Positions 1 through 7,100 of a stretch of 15,756 bases of DNA are shown here, in pieces. Source of the stretch: DATFJZ01 sp046482845 (lineage in GTDB: Bacteria > Desulfobacterota > Desulfobacteria > Desulfobacterales > Desulfobacteraceae); contig JAWOEJ010000121.1 of NCBI GenBank assembly GCA_046482845.1, positions 1 to 15,756 on the forward strand, given 5' to 3'. Each line of letters opens with the position of its first letter. Within the stretch, counting starts at the first letter, position 1. The notes beneath the pieces are model-generated. The model was given only the letters and a program-made list of their open reading frames with translations. It was not told the origin of the DNA and did no database searches. A program made the position numbers and the translations under genes.

Positions 1-137
1 CTGGCAGGGAAAAAGTCTGATCTCCTTTGGTTCTCAATGTTCCTGACAGGCAACCGCTGGGGGCTCTTAATCGGTCCTTCCATAAAAACTTGATAACCGA
101 GTTATATGAAAGCCATCAGCCGTCAGCCATCAGTACT

Positions 138-184
138 CAGCTAAAAGCTAACAGCTAAAAGCTAACAGCTAAAAGCTAACAGCT
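138..184. repeat. Heptad tandem array AGCTAAA/AGCTAAC inside module B
   Basis: The 14-bp unit CAGCTAAAAGCTAA is repeated three times in perfect register (138-151, 152-165, 166-179), followed by a partial unit. Each unit is two alternating 7-mers. The inverted module B at 552-653 carries about five such heptads in a different order (near 593-632), and the copy at 14335-14400 carries about nine. The array therefore varies in number between copies, as slipped-strand repeats do. Confidence 0.85.
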
Positions 185-230
185 TTCATTCTTCGTTGTG
201 CCCGTCAGGACATGTGGGTTTATAAGAAAC

Positions 231-270
231 TTGAAACAAGATACAAGAAACAAGATACAAGATACAAGAC
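231..270. repeat. Heptad tandem array AAGATAC/AAGAAAC
   Basis: A second, unrelated 7-bp periodic array of AAGAAAC and AAGATAC units. It is bracketed by perfectly complementary 10-bp arms, GAAACTTGAA at 226-235 and TTCAAGTTTC at 280-289, so a single strand could fold with the array in the loop. Confidence 0.7.
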
Positions 271-652
271 GCGGCAAAATTCAAGTTTCAGGGTTTGTTG
301 TGATGCTGTGCATCATGTGGGTTTTATATGAAACAGCCGATTAAGAGCCCCCAGCGGTTGCCTGTCAGGAACATTGAGAACCAAAGGAGATCAGACTTTT
401 TCCCTGCCAGGCTAAAAATCAAGAACTGCGGCCACTGGTCCTCAAACAGCTTGATTGTCGCAACGCCTGGCAGGGAAAAAGTCCTCCGTCGTTCTCGTTC
501 CTGACAGGCAACCGCTCGGGGCGGCGGTATTCAAAAAACTTGATGATCGAGTTATAAACCCACATGTCCTGACGGGCACAACGAAGAATGAAAGCTGTTA
601 GCTTTTAGCTTTTAGCTGTTAGCTTTTAGCTGACGGCTGATGGCTTTCATAT

Positions 653-703
653 AAAAAAAAACCAGGGTCACATCTCATATCTTCGCTGTAAGTCAGCCCC
701 CTG
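653..703 (-). terminator. Possible factor-independent terminator after flxA
   Basis: Read on the minus strand just past the flxA stop, CAGGG pairs with CCCTG (703-699 with 667-663), enclosing a smaller GCTG/CAGC pair, and is followed by a run of nine T (661-653). The stem is short with a long loop, so this is a moderate candidate. It is the only T-tract hairpin near the end of the operon. Confidence 0.4.
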
Positions 704-705
704 AA

Positions 706-1551
706 TCAGTATTCTTTGGGGGTCTGGTTGATCTGGGCCAGGGTAAAAACAGGCCCGTCTTTGCATACCAGCTCTTTTCCAATGTTGCACCGTCCGCACA
801 TGCCTATTCCGCATTTCATCCTGTTTTCCAGGGACATGATGATCTGGTTTTCAGTGTATCCGAGATTTTCCAGGGCCGGCTGGGTAAACTTGATCATTAT
901 GGGAGGGCCGCAGACAATGGCATAGGTGTCCTTGTCTGCCCTGGGGGCCTTCTGCTCCACTATGGCGGGAACAAATCCCACATTGTACTTCCAGTCGGGA
1001 TCATCTGTTCCGTCAACCGTGATATGCATATTGATATCATCCCTTGCCTCCCATGCAAACAGCTCGTCCTGGTAGAGCAGCATGCCGGGAGATCTGGCGC
1101 CGTACACCACATCAATATTACCGAATTTTGACCGGTTTGCCGGATCCAGCATGTATACGATGGAGGACCTCAATGTGGTAAAGGCAAAACCGCCGCCAAT
1201 GATCACCACATTTTTGCCTTCAAGGGTTTCCCAGGGGTACCAGTTGCCAAGGGGGCCTCTGATACCCATTATATCCCCTTTTTTCATATTGTGGAGAAAA
1301 GAGGTAACAACGCCTGTTTTAAACACTGTGAATTTGACAAAGCCCTTTTCAACCGGTGAAGAGGCAATGCCGATGGGAATCTCTCCCACGCCTGGAACAG
1401 AAAGTTCTGCAAACTGACCGGCCCTGTATGTAAATTTTTCTTCATCTTCTTTGTTGAGAAAAACAAATTTAAAGGTTTTAAGGGATCTGTCCTCTGTTGC
1501 AATTTCTATATCATCAATGCGAACAGGATACGGCATATAGGGGTTTTCCAT
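706..1551 (-). CDS. flxA: FlxA-like FAD/NAD(P)H oxidoreductase subunit
   Basis: A 281-residue flavoprotein of the ferredoxin reductase-like type found as gamma subunit in sulfhydrogenases, as AsrB and as FlxA. An FAD-binding barrel fills roughly residues 10-110 (YRAGQF at 42-47, GIASSP at 61-66). The nucleotide-binding part starts at VVIIGGG (115-121), and CGPPIM lies at 214-219. A C-terminal [2Fe-2S] motif is formed by C247, C252, C255 and C263. The expected role is exchange of electrons between NAD(P)H and the iron-sulfur subunits of the complex, in the cytoplasm. I chose the ATG at 1551 because GGAGG lies five bases before it; an earlier in-frame ATG at 1587 would overlap the upstream gene by 17 bases. 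The segment after the glycine motif (GFAFTTLRS) differs from the more usual IGxAPLRS, so NADH versus NADPH preference cannot be read from it. Last gene of the operon. Confidence 0.85.
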   Translation of the reverse strand: MENPYMPYPVRIDDIEIATEDRSLKTFKFVFLNKEDEEKFTYRAGQFAELSVPGVGEIPIGIASSPVEKGFVKFTVFKTGVVTSFLHNMKKGDIMGIRGPLGNWYPWETLEGKNVVIIGGGFAFTTLRSSIVYMLDPANRSKFGNIDVVYGARSPGMLLYQDELFAWEARDDINMHITVDGTDDPDWKYNVGFVPAIVEQKAPRADKDTYAIVCGPPIMIKFTQPALENLGYTENQIIMSLENRMKCGIGMCGRCNIGKELVCKDGPVFTLAQINQTPKEY

Positions 1552-1570
1552 TTTTTCCTCCATTGTTCGC

Positions 1571-2623
1571 TTATTTTTGGGGTTCATATGAGTTCATTGT
1601 ATTGCATACCTCGCGTATGTCAATGTTTACGGGACAGTGTTTGACACACCTGCCACAGCCGACGCACATTGTGCCCTGATCATATTTATCCACAAAGTAT
1701 TTGAGTTTATGCATAAACCGCTGCCTGACCCTGGATGTTTTCTCCCCCCTGGGATTGTGTCCGGATCCGTGCAGGGTAAACAGCGGGGACATGCAGGTGT
1801 CCCAGTTGCGCAGTCTTACGCATTGGGTCCCCTTTGTTTCATCCTGGATGTCAAAACACCAGCAGGTGGGACAGACAAAGGTGCAGGTCCCGCAGTTGAT
1901 GCATGAAAAGGCCACATCATCCCAGAAAGGGGCATTGTACAGTTCAAGAAGATCCTTCTCCTTTAGGTTGTCTGTGGATATGCCTGAACCGGCACCGGCT
2001 TCGGCTGCCTGTTTCATTTCTGTAAACTTTTCTTCAGCTGATTTTTGATCTGCTTTTTCATTAAACCCTGCAGCATCAAGAAAGGCTTTGCCTTTGTCTG
2101 TTAAAACTTTGGCCAGATAGACATCACTGCAGTCGGCAAGCAGAATGTCAAGGCCGTCTTCTGAAAAAGGGCCTGAGCCGGCTGACATGGAGAAATCATA
2201 GATGGACAAGGTGTTGACGGCAAGGCCCACAAAGGTTGTTGCCTCGTAAGCATCACACCAGTAAGGGTCTCTATAGTCCTTTGTGTCAAAATTGAGTTTC
2301 ATTAATACCAGTGCTTTTGCATCACAGGGAGAGATACCGATCACCGCCCTTGGAGAATAATCCTGTGGGGCTTTTTTCATGATGTGATGGTCTTCCTTTG
2401 ATGGGTCAAGGCTTGCCTGGAGCATTTTTTCCGTTTGTGGAAAAACGGTGGACTTGGGGGAGAGAACCGTGTCCTGGCAGGCCATGTCCGGGTACTGATT
2501 GTTCTCAAGTTTTTGAAAAATATGATGGCCGTTGTGCTCTACAGGACCAAAGAGCTGATAGATCTCCCTTGATTTATCAATCCCTTTGTCCCATTCTTTT
2601 TTATCAATTTTTATAAATTCCAT
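1571..2623 (-). CDS. 4Fe-4S dicluster subunit, AsrA/HydB-like (FlxB type)
   Basis: A 350-residue cytoplasmic iron-sulfur protein of the anaerobic sulfite reductase A / sulfhydrogenase beta family. The N-terminal two thirds carry the family's IGISPCDAKAL segment (95-105). Two [4Fe-4S] motifs follow: C241-x2-C244-x2-C247-x3-C251P, with extra C254 and C256, and C320-x2-C323-x2-C326-x3-C330P. The insertion at 187-222 is rich in charged residues and Ala. In Flx systems the AsrA/HydB-type subunit works next to FlxA and relays electrons; the letter FlxB is my assignment by similarity and could be swapped with the neighbour. The start has an AGGA-type ribosome site (AAAGGACAGGAAT). Its stop lies 19 bases before the chosen flxA start, implying coupled translation. 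Confidence 0.82.
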   Translation of the reverse strand: MEFIKIDKKEWDKGIDKSREIYQLFGPVEHNGHHIFQKLENNQYPDMACQDTVLSPKSTVFPQTEKMLQASLDPSKEDHHIMKKAPQDYSPRAVIGISPCDAKALVLMKLNFDTKDYRDPYWCDAYEATTFVGLAVNTLSIYDFSMSAGSGPFSEDGLDILLADCSDVYLAKVLTDKGKAFLDAAGFNEKADQKSAEEKFTEMKQAAEAGAGSGISTDNLKEKDLLELYNAPFWDDVAFSCINCGTCTFVCPTCWCFDIQDETKGTQCVRLRNWDTCMSPLFTLHGSGHNPRGEKTSRVRQRFMHKLKYFVDKYDQGTMCVGCGRCVKHCPVNIDIREVCNTMNSYEPQK

Positions 2624-2752
2624 ATTCCTGTCCTTTGAAGATTGTCCGGAATTAATCTGTCCCTGGCTGGCTTGTTATTCCTGGATTTTTATGGGTGTCA
2701 CAGGATCTCAGGCCAGGGGCAGGAAAAGGTGCTCCCGGGCAGCAATCTGTCT
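2624..2752 (-). other. 129-base gap inside the operon with a possible hairpin
   Basis: All other gaps in the operon are 11-19 bases. This one holds complementary arms CCCTGGC (2661-2667) and GCCAGGG (2712-2718), extended by three more pairs after a mismatch on the minus-strand RNA, with a 44-base loop. No T-tract follows, and I see no ORF or clear promoter in it. It may be an mRNA processing or attenuation point, or only a spacer. Confidence 0.3.
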
Positions 2753-3709
2753 TTATTTGATAAAATCATCAGGATCATTGGGGTTAAATGTATCCAAAGG
2801 TGGTCTTTTTTCTGTGTCAAGTCCTGCTTCCCAGCCGTAAATATCATAAACGTCCTTGACCAGTTTCCGTGTATATGCCCTGACATTGATATCCATGGGG
2901 CAGGCTTCAACACATGCGCCGCAGTCTGTACATCTGCCTGCGCAGTGAAAGGCCCTTAAAAAATGAAATGTCTTGATATCTATGTCATTCTGTCCTTTTC
3001 CCACCCACTGGGGGCCGGACTCATCCACAAAGCATGTCGGGCAGTAGCACAGCGGGCATGCATTGCGGCATGCATAACATCGGATACAGTCCTTTACCAG
3101 GGTATCAAAATAATCCCATTTGGCCTGGGACGTCATCGCCTCTATGGCTGTTACATCAGAGAAGGGATCATCAATCACAGGCTCATCCACCAGATCGGCT
3201 GCAAGGTCATCGTAGATCACAGGGTTTCTGTGCATGCATCTTGAGCAGTTGTCCTTTAGAAAATCCTGTTTTTTCAGCGTCTTTGTTCCGGCAGCGGTTG
3301 TTATGGAAAATTCACTGCCGTTGTCTTTATCTTCTGAATACGCAAGGATTTCTTCTCCTGCAGACGCGGCAACCTTTGTTTTATCAATCATGCCGGTACA
3401 GGGGACACCGATGATATGGAGCTGTTCCCTTGAAATCTTGTTTTCCACAATATGGTTGACAATGTTTCTGGAATCACATCCTTTGGCAATGATGCCTATT
3501 TTTTCTTTCTGGTTGGCAAGATAATTTGCCAGGTTCAGTGTACAATTGTTGTCCCAGATGAATTTTGCCGTTTGTTCAGGGCTTTTTGCCAGGTCGGGAT
3601 GGGATGCCATGGGGATTGTTCCTTTGGAAAAACCAATGACCAAGTCCACCCTGCCGTCTTTTAACAGATTCGAGGCAAGTTCCCTGATTTTTTCTGTTCT
3701 TTTATTCAT
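2753..3709 (-). CDS. 4Fe-4S dicluster subunit, FrhB/FdhB-like (FlxC type)
   Basis: A 318-residue iron-sulfur protein. The N-terminal half resembles the beta subunit of F420-reducing hydrogenase and related dehydrogenases (IIAKGCDSRNIVNHI at 73-87, IGVPCTGMID at 100-109). C155 and C158 (CSRC) form an additional Cys pair. Two ferredoxin motifs follow: C208-x2-C211-x2-C214-x3-C218P, then CYCPTC at 221-226, and C260-x2-C263-x2-C266-x3-C270P. Likely an electron-relay subunit between FlxA and MvhD; the FlxC label is by context. The reading frame is open up to 3856, but the ATG at 3709 is preferred: it has AAGGGG upstream and the longer version would overlap the restored 3' part of mvhD. It begins 13 bases after the mvhD stop. 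Confidence 0.8.
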   Translation of the reverse strand: MNKRTEKIRELASNLLKDGRVDLVIGFSKGTIPMASHPDLAKSPEQTAKFIWDNNCTLNLANYLANQKEKIGIIAKGCDSRNIVNHIVENKISREQLHIIGVPCTGMIDKTKVAASAGEEILAYSEDKDNGSEFSITTAAGTKTLKKQDFLKDNCSRCMHRNPVIYDDLAADLVDEPVIDDPFSDVTAIEAMTSQAKWDYFDTLVKDCIRCYACRNACPLCYCPTCFVDESGPQWVGKGQNDIDIKTFHFLRAFHCAGRCTDCGACVEACPMDINVRAYTRKLVKDVYDIYGWEAGLDTEKRPPLDTFNPNDPDDFIK

Positions 3710-3722
3710 AAAAACAAACCCC

Positions 3723-4145
3723 TTAATCCAGTTGTTTTTCAAGTTTTTTATTGGGTTCAATGGATCTGACCGTCTCAGTGACTTGTTTGGCCACATCCAC
3801 AAATTTTGTGGCTTCTGCAGAAGACACCCAGGAAAAGTGGAGTCGTTCTTTTTCAACGCCTGTATGTTCCAATAGATTCCCCATTAAAGCAAATTTTCTC
3901 CGGGCATAGTAATTACCTTCCAGGTAATGGCATTCTCCAGGATGTCAACCAGACACCCACACGCCGTCAGCCCCGTTTCTAAACGCGGACAGGATGAATT
4001 TGGGGCTTACCCTGCCGGTGCAGGGAATTCTGATCACCCTGATGTCGGCAGGGTACTGCATTCTGCTGACACCTGCCAGGTCTGCAGCGCCGTAGCTGCA
4101 CCAGTTGCAGAGAAACGCAACTATTTTTCTTTTTTCTTCAGACAT
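3723..4145 (-). CDS. mvhD: MvhD/FlxD electron-transfer subunit with selenocysteine at codon 67
   Basis: A 140-residue [2Fe-2S] protein of the MvhD family, which passes electrons from a hydrogenase or Flx module to HdrA. It opens with AFLCNWCSYGAADLAG (C13, C16), then PCTGRVSP (C42). At codon 67 there is an in-frame UGA (3945-3947) in the motif VSG-U-HPGECHY, where the family has Cys. Beyond it the frame stays open and typical of the family (ECHYLEGNYYARRK) to TAA at 3723-3725. A naive call would stop at 66 residues, well short of the family's usual length. A SECIS-like hairpin follows the UGA. Methanogen homologues (VhuD) are known selenoproteins, which supports readthrough. The ribosome site is AAGGAG, in the 11-base gap after hdrA. 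Sec insertion genes (selABCD) are not in this window. Confidence 0.92.
3912..3928 (-). promoter_or_regulatory. SECIS-like hairpin of mvhD
   Basis: On the mRNA, AUUACC (3928-3923) pairs perfectly with GGUAAU (3917-3912) around a five-base loop UGGAA. It begins 17 bases after the UGA, and the loop spans bases 23-27 after it, with G at its second base. This spacing and loop G fit the known pattern for bacterial SECIS elements, which lie inside the coding region just after the UGA. Confidence 0.75.
3945..3947 (-). other. Selenocysteine codon (UGA) of mvhD
   Basis: The in-frame TGA replaces the conserved Cys in the VSG-C-H-x-G-x-C-H-Y motif of MvhD, a Cys expected to ligate the [2Fe-2S] cluster. 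The family-typical sequence continues directly in the same frame, with no frameshift. Confidence 0.9.
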
Positions 4146-4156
4146 TTTTTTCTCCT

Positions 4157-7100
4157 TTATACTGCTTCATCAAGCGCAGAGATCTGAGCCATAATCTGGT
4201 TGGTATCAAAGCCTTTCAGGTGCAGGGCCCCTGATCTGCAGGAAGACACGCACAGACCGCATCCCTTGCACAGCACTGCATTGATCTGGGCTTTCCCTTC
4301 AAATCTGCCCTCTGTTACAAATGAGGGGGCTGAATAGGGACATATGGAGACACATACCCCGCATGAACTGCATTTCATGGGATCTACGCGGGCCACAGTG
4401 CCGCTGGTGTGTATGGTTTCCCTGGCCAGAAGGGTTATGGCCCGGGAGGCTGCTGCCTGGCCGTGGGCAATGGCTTCATCAATGGGCTTGGGATAGTGGG
4501 CCATGCCGCAGAGGAACACCCCGTCCGTTGCAAATTCAGAAGGACCGAGCTTGGCATGCTTTTCCACAAAAAAACCATCTTCGTTCATGGGGACCTTAAA
4601 GAAATTGGCAAATTTTTCATCTCTGTTGGGCACAATGGCAGTGGCCAGGGTGACCAGATCCGCCTCAATCTCCAGGGGCATATTCAGCACATGATCGTTT
4701 ACGTTGACGTATATTTTGTCGTTTTTAATTTCAACGTCAGGTTTGTTGTCAACACTGTAGCGGATAAATATCACGCCGGCTTCTCTGGCCTTCTGGTACA
4801 CATATTCCCGCTCCCCATAGGTTCTGATGTCCCTGTACAGAATGAATACATCCATTTCAGGGTTGCGTTCCTTGAGATCAAGGGCATTCATGATGGAGTG
4901 GGTGCAGCACACCCTTGAGCAGTAGGGCCTTTCCTTTTCCCTTGATCCCACGCACTGGATAAATACAGCCGATTTTATGTCATCCAGGGAGGGATCATTG
5001 TTGATGAATTTTTTATCCAGTTCAAGGCTTGTGACAATGCGCTCGTCCTGGCCGTAGAGATACTCTGTGGGCTGGTAGGCTGAGGCGCCGGTGGCAACCA
5101 CGGCAATGCCGTGTTCAAGCGTCTCTGATTTTCCATTGGATGAAATCGTGGATGTAAAGCTTCCCACAAATCCGTCAACATTGTCCAGGGTGGTGTTCAG
5201 GTGAAGACTTATATTTTCATTGGTTTCAATGCGTTTTACAAGGGAGGCCAGTTCTTTCTGAATATCCTCATCCTTGTAGGTCTTGTACAGATGTCTGGCC
5301 TGACCGCCCAGTATACCGCCTTTTTCAATGAGGTGCACCTTGTACCCCTGGCCGGCCAGGTTCTCTGCCGCAGCCATGCCGGAAATGCCCCCGCCGATAA
5401 CCATGGCTGCCGGGTTGATGTTCAGGGTGGCCTCCTCAAGGGGTTCCATAAGGGCCACCTTGGCAACGGCCATGCGGACCAGGTCCTTTGCCTTTTTTGT
5501 GGCAAGTTCCGGGTTGTTTTTATGGACCCAGGAATCGTGGTTTCTGATATTGGTCATTTCAAAGAGATATTTGTTGAGCCCTGCACTGGTCAGGGTTTCC
5601 TGGAACAGCGGTTCATGGGTTTTGGGCGTGCAGGCGGCCACCACAATGCGGTTGAGTCTGTGCTCTTTGATCTGCTCGACCATGGTGTCCTGGGTATCCT
5701 GGGAACAGGTGTAGAGATTGTCTGTACAATATTCCACATAGGGCAGGGTGCCGGCATACTCACTTACGCTGGGTACATCCACCACACCGGCAATATTTGA
5801 TCCGCATTTGCAGACAAAGACACCAATCCTCGGGGGTTCTCCAATAATATTGGTTTCAGGGATATCCTCTGCGGTTTTCATGAGGGTATTCCTGGCATCG
5901 CTTAAGAGTTCTCCGGCAGCAGCGGCTGCAGCACTGGAATCCACAACAGACTGGGGAATGTCCTTGGGACCCTGAAAGGCGCCGCAGACAAAAATCCCTT
6001 TGCGGGAGGTCTGCACCGGTGCAAAGCTGGTGCTTTGTGAAAAATTTCCCGGTGTCAGTTCAATTTCCAGTTTCCTTGCCATTTCAGCCACTTCAGGTGC
6101 GGTTTCAAGGCCGACAGACAATACAATCATGTCAAAGGTTTCTTCTGCTATTTCTCCTGAATCCAGTACATAGCGGACCTTGAGCATATTGGCTGTCTTG
6201 TCCTCGGTAATCGTATGGATACGGCTTTTGACAAAACGGATGCCCTGGGCTTTTGCCCCCTCGTAGTAGCGGTCAAAATCCTTGCCGTGGGTTCTCATAT
6301 CCATATTGAATATGGCGCACTCCAGGTCTGGACCGGCATGTTCCCTGGCAATGACCGCTTCCTTGATGGCGTACATGCAGCATACAGACGAGCAGTAGGG
6401 ATTGTCACACCGGTTCATGTCCCGTGATCCCACGCACTGAATCCAGGCAATTTTTTGAGGCTCCCTGTTGTCGGACAGCCGTTTTACATGGCCCTGGGTG
6501 GGACCGGATGCGGAAAGCAGCCGTTCAAACTGCATGGAGGTGACCACGTCGGGATACCGGTCGTATCCATAGTAGTCCAGACCTGCTGGATCATAGGGCC
6601 TGAATCCGGGGGAGAGGACAATGGCGCCGGTATTCAGGGTGATCTGTCTGGGCTGTTCCATGTGGGTATCCAGGGTAAGGGCACCGGCTCCGCAGGCTTT
6701 TACGCACTCAAAACATTCACAGCAGACCATACAGTCCAGGCATTTATCTGCTTCTGCCAGGGCCTGTTCCTCGGTAAAGCCCTTTTCCACCTCAGTAAAG
6801 CCTTTCTTTCTTTCCTCAAGGGGGATCCTGTCCATATGCTGCCTGGGGGTTTCAGTGATATTGTCAGGGATTTTATTGAAATTCTTCTGAGCAAATTCAA
6901 CAGGTTCCCGTCCCTCTTTGAGATCTTTCCCATCAAGGTATCTTAAGATGGATACGGCGGCTTCCTTTCCAGCAGCCACAGCATTGATGGCAATGGATGC
7001 GCCGGTCTGGCCGTCTCCGCCGGCAAAAACACCTTTGCGGCTGGTTTCAAAAGTGACCGGATCCGCTTCTATGTTGGCCCAGCGGTTGACATTGACCCCG

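Larger units (their letters stand above)
1..660. repeat. Gene-free mosaic of inverted and direct repeat modules (A and B)
   Basis: No credible gene lies here. Bases 1-74 recur exactly, inverted, at 337-410 (74-bp inverted repeat). A diverged direct copy of the same module (A) lies at 467-552. A second module (B) at 103-224 recurs inverted at 552-653 and again, far away, at 14297-14438. Module A recurs at 8795-9050. The modules join at different breakpoints: module A continues either into TCCTTCCATAAAAACTTG or into CTGTTTCATATA after the shared CTTAATCGG, so the region is a patchwork and not one simple palindrome. Between the modules lie a heptad array (231-270) and an inverted pair of 10-bp arms (226-235 and 280-289). 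The region lies downstream of the minus-strand flx-hdrA operon. I do not recognise the repeat family. Confidence 0.85.

Noticed and set aside
120..280. CRISPR array in the repeat region
   Set aside because: The repeats are contiguous 7-bp or 14-bp units without unique spacers, and no cas genes are near.
706..708. The TGA ending flxA as a third selenocysteine codon
   Set aside because: The protein already has family length after the [2Fe-2S] motif, the sequence beyond is not family-like, no Cys is expected there, and a terminator-like hairpin follows.
3710..3856. Longer start at 3856 for the FrhB-like gene
   Set aside because: The extra 49 codons overlap the restored 3' part of mvhD in another frame and are not family-like; the ATG at 3709 has a ribosome site.
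4409..6946. Long plus-strand open frames opposite hdrA (for example 4409-4918, 5201-5800, 6455-6946)
   Set aside because: They are antisense shadows of a conserved gene; their products show no recognisable domains.
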